From positions 2,976,001 through 3,040,000 of the forward strand of contig NZ_CP151637.1 in assembly GCF_038397755.1 (NCBI RefSeq): 64,000 bases of DNA, in the 5' to 3' direction. The translations under genes were made by a program, and so were the position numbers. Of this stretch, positions 26,655-35,256 are shown piece by piece. Numbering within the stretch: the first letter of the stretch is position 1; each line of letters begins with the position of its first letter. This DNA comes from Microbacterium sp. LWH7-1.2 (GTDB taxonomy: Bacteria; Actinomycetota; Actinomycetes; Actinomycetales; Microbacteriaceae). The notes beneath the pieces were generated by a model that saw nothing but the letters and a program-made list of their open reading frames with translations, searched no databases and was not told where the DNA came from.

Positions 26655-27368
26655 ATGACCGCGATCCAATCCGTATCCACCACGCCGGAATCGCTCCGTG
26701 CTGCGTCCTTCTCGGACGAACGCCACGGCTACGCCCGTGGTGAGGTCGACGCGCTGCTGACCGCGGCGGCCGACGCGCTCGAGGTCGCCTGGCGCGAGAA
26801 CGCGGCACTGACCGCGAGCGGCGTGAGCTCGGACGAGGGCGAGATCTCGAGCCGAGCCGTCCTCCTGCTCAGCAGCGCGCAGCGCATCGCCGACGACGCG
26901 GTCTCCGAGGCCGAGTCGTACGCCCGGGACCTCATCGAGACCGCACGCAAGCAGTACCGCGAGATCGTGGAGCGGGCTCAGCAGGTCGCTCACTCGATCG
27001 AGAAGGAGGCGGCGGCGCACCCGGGTCAGGTCGCGGCTGCGCAGGCCGGAGCGTCTGCGCCCGCAGCGCCCGCACCCGGCGCACCGGCGGTCCCGTCGTG
27101 GGCCACCGACCGCTCGCCCGCGCTCGCGTTCGCCACGGATGATCTCGAGGTCGCGGGGCCCGCCTCGCCGGACGATGTCGTGCGCGCCCGCCAGTTCGCC
27201 CGCATGGCCACCGCCCAGGTGCATTCGCTGCTCGAGTCGATCGAGCGGGAGCTCGGACGCCTCGGTGCCGGCACCGCGCGGGCCACCGCGGCGGCCCCAG
27301 CGCCGGCGCCCGCCCCCGCCGAGCCCTCCGACGAGGGCCCCCGCCGGCGAAGCGACATCGAATACTGA
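26655..27368 (+). CDS. DivIVA-domain coiled-coil protein
   Basis: The 237-residue protein has a DivIVA-like start (about 18-45, FSDERHGYARGEVDALLTAA, matching the GY..xEVDxFL pattern). A helical, coiled-coil-prone segment rich in Ala/Glu (about 70-115) is followed by two Ala/Pro-rich linkers around a helical piece (about 170-205). DivIVA proteins bind curved membrane and organise growth and septation. Its place 13 bp after a flavohemoglobin and 38 bp before a truncated hemoglobin is odd for that role; it may be a small scaffold instead. Confidence 0.75.
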   Translation: MTAIQSVSTTPESLRAASFSDERHGYARGEVDALLTAAADALEVAWRENAALTASGVSSDEGEISSRAVLLLSSAQRIADDAVSEAESYARDLIETARKQYREIVERAQQVAHSIEKEAAAHPGQVAAAQAGASAPAAPAPGAPAVPSWATDRSPALAFATDDLEVAGPASPDDVVRARQFARMATAQVHSLLESIERELGRLGAGTARATAAAPAPAPAPAEPSDEGPRRRSDIEY

Positions 27369-27406
27369 ACCCCGCACGACGACATCCCCACGATCGGAGC
27401 ACCCGC

Positions 27407-27784
27407 ATGACTGACACGAGCGAAGCGACCCTGTACCAGCGACTCGGCGAAGGCGCGGGCATCGCCGCGGTCGTCGACGGCCTGTACAGCCGGATCATGG
27501 CCGACGAGACCCTCGCGCCCTTCTTCGAGGACACCCGAATGATCGAGCAGAAGCGTCACATGGCGCTCTTCCTCGCCGCCGCGGCCGGCGGCCCCGACGG
27601 ATACCGGGGCAAGGACCTGGGCGTCGCGCACGCCGGCCGCGGGATCACCGACGCCGACTTCGACCGCGTCATCGGCCACGCCGCAGCGGCCCTCGCTGAC
27701 GCGGGCGTCGACGCCGACGCGATCGACCAGGTCGCCGGCGCGCTCCTCCCCCTGCGCGCGATGGTCACCACGGCGGCGGCGTAG
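27407..27784 (+). CDS. Group I truncated hemoglobin
   Basis: The 125-residue two-on-two globin begins TLYQRLGEGAGIAAVVDGLY and contains ADETLAPFFEDTRMIEQKRH. The proximal His is His75 in LGVAHAGRGI, the family signature. Group I proteins bind O2 and often detoxify NO. With the flavohemoglobin two genes upstream, this suggests a nitrosative-stress operon; that is inference from context. Confidence 0.93.
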   Translation: MTDTSEATLYQRLGEGAGIAAVVDGLYSRIMADETLAPFFEDTRMIEQKRHMALFLAAAAGGPDGYRGKDLGVAHAGRGITDADFDRVIGHAAAALADAGVDADAIDQVAGALLPLRAMVTTAAA

Positions 27785-27797
27785 TCCGGCTCGCACC

Positions 27798-27803
27798 TAC
27801 ACT
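27798..27803 (+). promoter_or_regulatory. Possible -10 element before the GAF regulator
   Basis: TACACT lies 36 bases before the GTG at 27839. It could give a short leader separating this gene from the globin operon. Confidence 0.35.
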
Positions 27804-27838
27804 GGAGGCACGCTCCACCGACGTCGATCGGAGCCGCC

Positions 27839-29179
27839 GTGCCATCATCCTGGTCGCAGCGCCGCGAGGTCTCGCCAGAGACCTCCCGCCTGCTCATCGA
27901 GCGCGCCCACGAGGAACTCGTGGCAGGCAACACCGCCGACGAGCGGCTGCGCGACGTCCGCCTGCTCGTGCGCGACTCGTGGCACCGCTCGCTCGAGCGC
28001 CTCGTCGGCGCCGAGACGCTGCCCCCTCTCGATCTGACGGCCGAGGAGCTCGAGGCATACCGCCGCGCCCATCCGCTGTCCGCGGTCATGGACATGGTGC
28101 GCGGGCTGCTGCTTCCGGGCGAGGCATCCGAATCCGGCGTCGTCGTCGCGGTGGGCGACGCCGCCGGGCGTCTGCTGTGGGTCGAGGGCGACCGCAACGT
28201 GCGGCATCTCACCGGCGACATGGGCTTCGTCGAGGGCGCGAACTGGTCGGAGGACGCCGTCGGCACGGCGGCCCCGGGCACCGCGCTCGCTCTCGACCGA
28301 TCGGTGCAGATCGCCGGTGCCGAGCACTTCAACCGGCTCGTGCAGCCGTGGTCGTGCAGCGCCGCGCCCGTGCACGACCCCGAGACGCGGCGCATCCTCG
28401 GCGTGATCGACGTGACCGGCGGTCTCGAGGCCGTCACGCCTCAGGCGCAGCTGCTGGTGGATGCCACGGCCCGGGCGATCGAAGGCGAGCTGCTGGTCGC
28501 GCGGCTCCGGGTGCGCGCCGAGCCGCAGAGACCCGCGCGCCGCGCGCCCGCACGGCGGGCCGAGCCTACGCGCGCGACGCTGCGGGTGCTCGGCCGCGAC
28601 CGCGCGCAGCTCGAGGTGACCGGCGAGGGCTTCGAAACGGTGTCCGAGCTCGGTCCGCGCCATGCCGAGCTGCTGCTCATGCTCGCCGTGCATCGGCAGG
28701 GGTTGTCGGCAGAGCGGCTCGGCGACCTCGTATACGGAGAGTCGGCCGGGGATGCGGCATCCGTCACCCTCCGCGCCGAGATGGTGCGCCTGCGCAAGGC
28801 GCTCACGTCGGCCGCCCCGGCGCTCGTGCCGGAGTCGCGCCCGTACCGCCTCGGCGTCGAGGTCGAGACAGATGCGCACCAGGTGCTGTCGCTGCTCGAC
28901 CGGGGCGCACACCGCGTCGCCCTCGCCGCCTACCGCGGCGACGTGCTCCCCGACTCGGTCGCGCCGGGGGTGGAGGAGTTCCGCGAGACCGTGCGCGCCG
29001 CGCTCCGCGAAGCACTCATGGCCGAGGCATCCGTCGACGTCCTCCTCGCATTCGCGGAAACGGATGCCGCCGCCGACGACGTCGAGCTGCTCCGGCTGTG
29101 CCTGTCGATGCTGCCCGCGCGCTCGCCCCGCCGCGCCGGCCTCGTCGCCCGCATCGAGAGGCTCGAGTCCGAGGACTGA
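27839..29179 (+). CDS. GAF-domain transcriptional regulator with C-terminal winged helix
   Basis: The 446-residue product has a GAF-type sensor region at about 75-225 (SGVVVAVGDAAGRLLWVEG, EGANWSEDAVGTAAPG, WSCSAAPVHDPETRRILGVI), as in AcoR-family regulators. A basic linker follows, then a winged-helix/BTAD-like output region from about 245 (ELGPRHAELLLMLAVHRQGL, VTLRAEMVRLRKAL). It has no sigma-54 AAA+ domain. It is encoded just before an aldehyde dehydrogenase and DUF779 gene, a common arrangement for alcohol or aldehyde metabolism, so it probably controls them. The start is GTG. Confidence 0.85.
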   Translation: MPSSWSQRREVSPETSRLLIERAHEELVAGNTADERLRDVRLLVRDSWHRSLERLVGAETLPPLDLTAEELEAYRRAHPLSAVMDMVRGLLLPGEASESGVVVAVGDAAGRLLWVEGDRNVRHLTGDMGFVEGANWSEDAVGTAAPGTALALDRSVQIAGAEHFNRLVQPWSCSAAPVHDPETRRILGVIDVTGGLEAVTPQAQLLVDATARAIEGELLVARLRVRAEPQRPARRAPARRAEPTRATLRVLGRDRAQLEVTGEGFETVSELGPRHAELLLMLAVHRQGLSAERLGDLVYGESAGDAASVTLRAEMVRLRKALTSAAPALVPESRPYRLGVEVETDAHQVLSLLDRGAHRVALAAYRGDVLPDSVAPGVEEFRETVRAALREALMAEASVDVLLAFAETDAAADDVELLRLCLSMLPARSPRRAGLVARIERLESED

Positions 29180-29189
29180 CCCCACCCCC

Positions 29190-29221
29190 CGCTCGTTGAG
29201 CGAGCTTGCGAGTCGAAACGC
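29190..29221. repeat. Dispersed intergenic repeat element (single copy)
   Basis: The sequence around GCTCGTTGAGCGAGCTTGCG, followed by AGTCGAAACG, resembles a short repeat I associate with intergenic regions of Microbacteriaceae. GCTCGTTGAGCGAGC holds the inverted repeat GCTCG/CGAGC. Only one copy is seen in this window. Confidence 0.45.
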
Positions 29222-29234
29222 CCTGGACGCGGTC

Positions 29235-29249
29235 GCAACATCATGCAAC
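29235..29249. promoter_or_regulatory. Possible operator upstream of aldehyde dehydrogenase
   Basis: GCAACATCATGCAAC is a direct repeat of GCAAC with 10-bp periodicity, about one helical turn, located 68 bases upstream of the aldehyde dehydrogenase start. It is a candidate site for the adjacent GAF regulator. Confidence 0.3.
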
Positions 29250-29316
29250 GTCGCCCGGCCTACCTTCGACACATCGCGACGACGACCGTCGCGGAACGCG
29301 TCGAAGGAGACCAGCA

Positions 29317-30867
29317 ATGACCATCGTGGAAGAGGGCGTCTCGAGCGTCTACGCCGCACCCGGGCAGCGAGGATCGATCGCCGACTACCGGCCCCGCTAC
29401 GGCCACTACATCGGCGGTGAGTTCGTCGAGCCGATCAAGGGGCAGTACTTCGAGAACATCACGCCCGTCACCGGCAAGCCCTTCACCGAGGTCGGCCGCG
29501 GCACCGTGGAAGACGTCGACCGGGCGGTGGATGTCGCGTGGAAGGCGTTCGAGTCGTGGAAGCGCACGACGCCCGCCGAGCGCGCGGTCATCCTCAACAA
29601 GATCGCCGACCGCATCGAGCAGAATCTCGAGCGGATCGCCGTCGCCGAGACGTGGGAGAACGGCAAGCCCGTCCGCGAGACGCTGGCTGCCGACATCCCG
29701 CTCGCCGTCGACCACTTCCGGTACTTCGCGGGCGTGCTGAGGGGCCAGGAGGGCTCGCTCAGCCAGCTCGACGAGGACACGGTGGCGTACCACTTCCACG
29801 AGCCGCTGGGGGTGGTGGGGCAGATCATCCCGTGGAACTTCCCGATCCTCATGGCCACGTGGAAGCTCGCCCCGGCACTCGCCGCGGGCAACTGCGTGGT
29901 GCTGAAGCCCGCGGAGCAGACGCCGGCGTCGATCCTCTTCCTCTTCGAGATCATCGGCGACCTGCTGCCGGCCGGCGTGGTCAACATCGTCAACGGCTTC
30001 GGCATCGAGGCCGGCGCGCCGCTGGCGCAGCACAAGCGCATCCGGAAGGTCGCATTCACGGGCGAGACCACGACCGGCCGCCTCATCATGCAGTATGCGT
30101 CGCAGAACCTCATCCCGGTGACGCTCGAGCTCGGTGGCAAGAGCGCCAACGTGTTCTTCGAAGATGTCGCGCGCTCCACCGACGACGCCTACTACGACAA
30201 GGCGCTCGAGGGATTCACTCTCTTCGCCCTCAACCAGGGCGAGGTCTGCACGTGCCCCTCGCGTGCGCTCATCCAGCGCTCGATCTACGACGGGTTCCTC
30301 GGCGACGCCCTCGGCCGCGTCGGCAAGATCGTGCAGGGCAATCCGCTCGACCCGGCGACGATGATCGGGGCGCAGGCATCGAACGACCAGCTCGAGAAGA
30401 TCCTGTCGTACATCGAGATCGGCAAGGCGGGCGGGGCGAAGCTGCTCACGGGCGGTGAGCGCGTCGACCTCGGCGGCGAGCTGTCCGGCGGCTACTACGT
30501 GGCGCCGACCGTCTTCGAGGGCACGAACGACATGCGCATCTTCCAGGAGGAGATCTTCGGGCCGGTCGTCTCGGTCACGTCGTTCGACGACTTCGACGAC
30601 GCCATCTCGATCGCCAACGACACGCTGTACGGGCTCGGCGCCGGCGTCTGGAGCCGCTCCGGCGACACCGCATACCGCGCCGGCCGTGCGATCGAGGCGG
30701 GTCGCGTCTGGACGAACACGTACCACCAGTACCCCGCGCATGCGGCGTTCGGCGGGTACAAGCAGTCCGGCATCGGTCGCGAGAACCACCTCAAGATGCT
30801 CGACCACTACCAGCAGACGAAGAATCTGCTGGTGTCGTACGCCGATGGAGCCATGGGCTTCTTCTGA
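29317..30867 (+). CDS. NAD-dependent aldehyde dehydrogenase
   Basis: Oxidises aldehydes, probably short-chain such as acetaldehyde, to acids. The 516-residue product has the substrate and cofactor motifs [20 protein letters not shown] and [12 protein letters not shown]. The general base is Glu271 in [11 protein letters not shown] and the catalytic Cys is Cys311 in [14 protein letters not shown]. The C-terminus [20 protein letters not shown] is typical of the ExaC/AldA group. ATG 29317 has AAGGAGA six bases upstream. The GAF regulator gene precedes it and the DUF779 gene follows by six bases. Confidence 0.95.
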   Translation: MTIVEEGVSSVYAAPGQRGSIADYRPRYGHYIGGEFVEPIKGQYFENITPVTGKPFTEVGRGTVEDVDRAVDVAWKAFESWKRTTPAERAVILNKIADRIEQNLERIAVAETWENGKPVRETLAADIPLAVDHFRYFAGVLRGQEGSLSQLDEDTVAYHFHEPLGVVGQIIPWNFPILMATWKLAPALAAGNCVVLKPAEQTPASILFLFEIIGDLLPAGVVNIVNGFGIEAGAPLAQHKRIRKVAFTGETTTGRLIMQYASQNLIPVTLELGGKSANVFFEDVARSTDDAYYDKALEGFTLFALNQGEVCTCPSRALIQRSIYDGFLGDALGRVGKIVQGNPLDPATMIGAQASNDQLEKILSYIEIGKAGGAKLLTGGERVDLGGELSGGYYVAPTVFEGTNDMRIFQEEIFGPVVSVTSFDDFDDAISIANDTLYGLGAGVWSRSGDTAYRAGRAIEAGRVWTNTYHQYPAHAAFGGYKQSGIGRENHLKMLDHYQQTKNLLVSYADGAMGFF

Positions 30868-30873
30868 GCTGAC

Positions 30874-31293
30874 ATGACACACACGAAGCACTGCAGCAGG
30901 GTGGCCGTGACGGATGCCGCGGCCGCCCTGGTGCGGCTGCTCACGGCTCAGCACGGCACGCTCATGTTCCACCAGTCCGGTGGTTGCTGCGACGGCAGCG
31001 CACCCATGTGCTACCCGGTGGGGATGTTCCTGACCGGACCCTCGGACGTGAAGCTCGGCAACCTCGACGCGGGTCTCGACGATCCCGTCGAGGTCTTCAT
31101 CTCCGAGGCTCAGTTCGAGTACTGGAAGTACACGCACCTCACGATCGACGTGGTGCCCGGACGGGGTGCGGGGTTCAGCGTGGAGGGTCCGACGGGCAAC
31201 CGGTTCATCATCCGCAGCCGCATGCTCGACGATTCGGAGCTCGTGCATTTCGGCCTTGGACCGGAGGTGTCAGGGCGCACTTCGCCCAGCTGA
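30874..31293 (+). CDS. DUF779 domain protein
   Basis: The 139-residue protein has the conserved cysteine cluster GGCCDGSAPMCYP (Cys38, Cys39, Cys46) and the segment EAQFEYWKYTHLTIDVVPGRG, which define DUF779. Such genes usually follow ExaC-type aldehyde dehydrogenases; the function is not established, and the cysteines suggest metal or thiol chemistry. It sits six bases after the dehydrogenase stop and is surely in the same operon. Confidence 0.93.
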   Translation: MTHTKHCSRVAVTDAAAALVRLLTAQHGTLMFHQSGGCCDGSAPMCYPVGMFLTGPSDVKLGNLDAGLDDPVEVFISEAQFEYWKYTHLTIDVVPGRGAGFSVEGPTGNRFIIRSRMLDDSELVHFGLGPEVSGRTSPS

Positions 31294-31448
31294 ACGGGCG
31301 TCGAAAGCGCATCCGGCTCGATCGCGGACGGGTTTCGTTCTGGTTACGAATCGTTTACTGGATTGCCGTAACGCCTCCGCGGGGCGAAGATAGCCTCTGG
31401 CCGCGACCATCAGACGCGACTGACACCACTACGCAGAGGTAGCACTAC

Positions 31449-33086
31449 ATGTCACTGCATCACAGCACGCGTGGCCGCTTCGGCCTCGCGATCGGCGCCT
31501 TCGGCGCCTCGGCACTCCTCCTCGCCGGCTGCGCCGGCGGTGGTGGCGGCGGAAACGACGACGACGGCGGCGCCTCGGGCGAGCCCATCATCGTCGGCAC
31601 CACCGACAAGGTCACCACGCTCGACCCGGCCGGCTCGTACGACAACGGCTCGCTCGCCGTTCAGACGCAGGTCTTCCCGTACCTCCTCAACACCGACTAC
31701 AACAGCACCGAGGTCGTCCCCGACCTCGCCGAGTCGGCCGAGTTCACGTCGCCGACCGAGTACACCGTGACGCTGCCCGAGGGCCTCAAGTGGGCGAACG
31801 GCAACGACCTGACGTCCTCCGACGTCAAGTTCTCGTTCGACCGCAACATCAAGATCGCCGACCCGAACGGCGCGTCGAGCCTGCTCTACAACCTCGACAG
31901 CGTCGAGACTCCCGACGACACGACGGTCGTGTTCCACCTCAAGACCGCGAACGACCAGGTCTTCCCGTACATCCTCACCAGCTTCCCGGGCGCCATCGTC
32001 GACGACGAGGTGTTCTCGGCGGACGCGGTCACGCCCGACCAGGACATCGTCGACGCCAACGCCTTCGGCGGCCCGTACGCGATCACGTCGTGGGACTTCA
32101 ACAAGACCGTCGAGTTCTCCCCGAACGAGAACTACCAGGGCCTGCTCGACGCGCCGGTCAACAGCGCCGTGATCCTCAGCTACTTCGCCGAGTCGTCGAA
32201 CCTGAAGCTCGCCGTGCAGGAAGGCGACATCGACGTGGCGTACCGCGCGCTGTCGTCCACCGACGTCGAGGACCTCAGCAAGAACGAGGACGTCCAGATC
32301 GTCAACGGCCCCGGCGGCGAGATCCGCTACATCGTCTTCAACTTCAACACGCAGCCGTACGGTGCGACGACCCCCGAGGCCGACGCGGCCAAGGCCCTCG
32401 CCGTCCGTCAGGCCGTGGCCCACCTCGTCGACCGCGAGGCGCTGTCGACGCAGGTCTACAAGGGCACGTACACGCCGCTGTACTCGTTCGTCCCCGAGGG
32501 CTTCACCGGCGCCATCGAGCCCCTCAAGGAGATGTACGGCGACGGCGCCGGCGGCCCCGACGCCGAGAAGGCGAAGGCCACCCTCGAGGCCGCGGGCGTC
32601 GAGACGCCCGTCGCACTCAGCCTGCAGTACAGCCCCGACCACTACGGCCCCTCGTCGGGTGACGAGTACGCCCTGGTGAAGTCGCAGCTCGAGGAGAGCG
32701 GCCTGTTCTCCGTCGACCTGAAGTCGACCGAGTGGGTGCAGTACTCGAAGGACCGCACGTCGGACGTCTACCCCGCCTACCAGCTGGGCTGGTACCCGGA
32801 CTACTCCGACGCCGACAACTACCTCACCCCGTTCTTCCTGACGAAGAACTTCCTGGGCAACCACTTCAGCGACCAGCAGACCGAGGACCTCATCCTCCAG
32901 CAGGCCGTCGAGACCGACCCGGCGAAGCGCACGCAGGAGATCGAGGACATCCAGACGCGCGTGGCCGAGCTGCTCTCGACCGTGCCGCTCCTGCAGGGTG
33001 CCCAGGTGGCCGTTGCCGGCACCGGTGTGGAGGGCGTCACGCTGGACGCATCGTTCAAGTTCCGCTTCGCGCCGCTCACGAAGTAA
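31449..33086 (+). CDS. ABC transporter substrate-binding lipoprotein (peptide/nickel family)
   Basis: Extracytoplasmic receptor of the SBP_bac_5 family. The 545-residue product has a lipoprotein signal with lipobox LLLAGC (Cys28), followed by a Gly/Asp-rich tether. Family features include VTTLDPAGSYDNGSLAVQTQ near the start, YTVTLPEGLKWANGNDLTSS, and AVRQAVAHLVDREAL. It is the first gene of a complete importer. The ligand is unknown; peptides are most likely in this family. Confidence 0.93.
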   Translation: MSLHHSTRGRFGLAIGAFGASALLLAGCAGGGGGGNDDDGGASGEPIIVGTTDKVTTLDPAGSYDNGSLAVQTQVFPYLLNTDYNSTEVVPDLAESAEFTSPTEYTVTLPEGLKWANGNDLTSSDVKFSFDRNIKIADPNGASSLLYNLDSVETPDDTTVVFHLKTANDQVFPYILTSFPGAIVDDEVFSADAVTPDQDIVDANAFGGPYAITSWDFNKTVEFSPNENYQGLLDAPVNSAVILSYFAESSNLKLAVQEGDIDVAYRALSSTDVEDLSKNEDVQIVNGPGGEIRYIVFNFNTQPYGATTPEADAAKALAVRQAVAHLVDREALSTQVYKGTYTPLYSFVPEGFTGAIEPLKEMYGDGAGGPDAEKAKATLEAAGVETPVALSLQYSPDHYGPSSGDEYALVKSQLEESGLFSVDLKSTEWVQYSKDRTSDVYPAYQLGWYPDYSDADNYLTPFFLTKNFLGNHFSDQQTEDLILQQAVETDPAKRTQEIEDIQTRVAELLSTVPLLQGAQVAVAGTGVEGVTLDASFKFRFAPLTK

Positions 33087-33098
33087 CGCCTATCCATC

Positions 33099-33132
33099 GA
33101 TGGGGCGGCCCGCTCACCCGGGCCGCCCCATC
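33099..33132 (+). terminator. Intercistronic hairpin after the binding-protein gene
   Basis: Perfect 14-bp inverted repeat GATGGGGCGGCCCG (33099-33112) and CGGGCCGCCCCATC (33119-33132), with no T tract. Hairpins here usually protect the binding-protein message and lower read-through into the permease genes, giving more receptor than transporter. Confidence 0.75.
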
Positions 33133-33173
33133 GGCATTCGCCCTCCGGCAGCACACACAGTTAGGCCACCACG

Positions 33174-34262
33174 ATGACGAGCGACATCGCCGCATCCGTT
33201 GACCAGCCGCCCGCGATGCTGGCGCGCCGCAGACCCGCCTCGGGCGGGACCCTGGGCCGTTACCTCCTGGTGCGGTTCCTCCTGATCTTCCCGACCGTGC
33301 TCATCCTGGTGACGCTGGTCTTCTTCCTCATCCGCCTCACCGGCGATCCGATCACCGCGGCCCTCGGCGGCCGCCTCCCCGCCGACCAGCTGCAGGAGCG
33401 GATCCACGAGGCCGGCTACGACCGGCCGATTCTCGTCCAGTACATCGAGTACATCGGGCAGGTGTTCACCGGCAACTTCGGCACCACGATCACCGACAAC
33501 CAGCCCGTCACCGAGGTGCTGCTCACCTACGGCGCCGCCACGTTCGAGCTCGTCTGCTACGCGCTCATCATCGCCTTCATCGTCGGCATCCCGCTCGGCA
33601 TGGTCGCGGCCGCCAAGCGCGAGAAGGCCACGGATGCCGGACTCCGCGTCAGCGCGATCCTCTTCTATGCGACGCCCGTGTTCTTCTCCGGCCTGCTGGC
33701 CAAGCTCGTCTTCTCGGTGTGGCTGGGCTGGTTCCCGGTCAGCGGCCGGGCCAGCGTGCGGACGGAGATCGCCCTCAACCGCGAGGGTGGCACGGGCATC
33801 TACCTCATCGATGCGATCGCCTCGGGCAACCCGGCCTACGTGCAGGACGTGCTCCTGCACGCCTTCCTCCCGTCGATGGTGCTGGGCCTGTTGACCGCGA
33901 GCATCTTCCTGCGTCTGGTGCGCACGAACGTCATCGGCACGCACAACATGCCCTACATCGACGCAGCCCGCTCGCGCGGCGTGAGCGAGTACCGCCTCGT
34001 GCGCCGTCACGCGTACAAGCCCGCGCTGATCCCGATCGTGACGGTGATCGGCCTGCAGATCGCGCTGCTGCTCGGCGGCGCGGTGCTGACCGAGACGACG
34101 TTCGAGTGGCAGGGGATCGGTTTCCAGCTCGCCGAGTATCTGAAGGCCCGCGACTTCGTCGCGATCCAGGGCATCGTCGCCATGATCGCGATCCTCGTCG
34201 CCGTGACGAACTTCGTCGTCGACGTCATAGCCGCGTTCCTCGACCCGAGGGTGAGGTACTGA
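33174..34262 (+). CDS. ABC transporter permease (DppB family)
   Basis: The 362-residue membrane protein begins with a cytoplasmic segment of about 30 residues, then RYLLVRFLLIFPTVLILVTL, the usual DppB start, and LTGDPITAALGGRLPADQL. The transport-domain EAA loop is YIDAARSRGVSEYRLVRRHA. About six membrane segments. It pairs with the following permease to form the channel. Confidence 0.92.
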   Translation: MTSDIAASVDQPPAMLARRRPASGGTLGRYLLVRFLLIFPTVLILVTLVFFLIRLTGDPITAALGGRLPADQLQERIHEAGYDRPILVQYIEYIGQVFTGNFGTTITDNQPVTEVLLTYGAATFELVCYALIIAFIVGIPLGMVAAAKREKATDAGLRVSAILFYATPVFFSGLLAKLVFSVWLGWFPVSGRASVRTEIALNREGGTGIYLIDAIASGNPAYVQDVLLHAFLPSMVLGLLTASIFLRLVRTNVIGTHNMPYIDAARSRGVSEYRLVRRHAYKPALIPIVTVIGLQIALLLGGAVLTETTFEWQGIGFQLAEYLKARDFVAIQGIVAMIAILVAVTNFVVDVIAAFLDPRVRY

Positions 34263-34263
34263 C

Positions 34264-35256
34264 ATGGCCAAGCGCCGCTTCTCCGACCGGATCCCGGTCC
34301 TCCACCAGCTCCGCCAGAGCGTCGGCCTCCAGCGCGGCATGCTCATCGCGGGTCTCGTCCTCACCGCGCTGTTCCTGATCTTCGCGATCTTCGCGCCGTG
34401 GATCGCGCCGTACAGCTACAACCAGCTCCGCGACGCGCAGGGCAACTTCGGCTCGACCCAGCCGCCGAGCGCCGAGCACTGGCTCGGCACCACGGTCGGC
34501 GGGTACGACGTGCTGTCTCGCACGATCTGGGGCGCCCAGACCGCGATCCTCGTGGTCATGGTCGCACTCCTGCTCGCAGTAGTCGTCGGCATCCTGCTCG
34601 GTCTCGTCTCCGGCTACCTCGGTGGGTGGGTCGACCGTACGCTCGTCGTCATCGCCGACGCGATCTACGCCTTCCCGACGCTGCTGCTGGCGATCGTCGT
34701 CGCGATCGCGATCAGCGGCGGTCAGTCCGGACTCTGGCCGGGCATCATGGCGGCCGCGATCTCGATCACCGTCGTGTTCGTGCCGCAGTACTTCCGGGTC
34801 GTGCGCGCCGAGGTGGTGCGCATCAAGGCGGAGGCGTTCGTCGAGTCGGCGAAGGTCATCGGCGCGCCGACGTCGCGCATCATGTTCGTCCACGTGCTCC
34901 GCAACGCGACGCGCACTCTGCCGCTCATCGTGACCCTCAACGCGTCGGAGGCGATCGCGACCCTCGCGGCGCTCGGCTTCCTCGGCTTCGGCATCGAGCC
35001 GTCGGCCGCCGCCGAGTGGGGCTACGACCTGCAGCGCTCCATCAGCGACGTCGCCGCCGGCATCTGGTGGACGGCGATCCCGCCGGGCGTCGCGATCGTC
35101 CTGACGATCCTCGGCATGACCCTCATCGGCGAGAGCCTCAACGACCTCGCCGACCCGCGTCTGCGTGCGCGCCGCCGGGCGACCAACCAGACGCCGGCCG
35201 ACGCGGTCGCCGCGAGCCGGCCCGCATCGCGCGAGTTCATGGGAGAGGTGGAGTGA
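34264..35256 (+). CDS. ABC transporter permease (DppC family)
   Basis: The 330-residue membrane protein has about six membrane segments. It contains LTALFLIFAIFAPWIAPYSY, the DppC signature AEHWLGTTVGGYDVLSRTIW and the EAA loop FVESAKVIGAPTSRIMFVHV. It starts one base after the DppB stop, and its own stop overlaps the ATPase start (TGATG), so the three are translated together. Confidence 0.92.
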   Translation: MAKRRFSDRIPVLHQLRQSVGLQRGMLIAGLVLTALFLIFAIFAPWIAPYSYNQLRDAQGNFGSTQPPSAEHWLGTTVGGYDVLSRTIWGAQTAILVVMVALLLAVVVGILLGLVSGYLGGWVDRTLVVIADAIYAFPTLLLAIVVAIAISGGQSGLWPGIMAAAISITVVFVPQYFRVVRAEVVRIKAEAFVESAKVIGAPTSRIMFVHVLRNATRTLPLIVTLNASEAIATLAALGFLGFGIEPSAAAEWGYDLQRSISDVAAGIWWTAIPPGVAIVLTILGMTLIGESLNDLADPRLRARRRATNQTPADAVAASRPASREFMGEVE

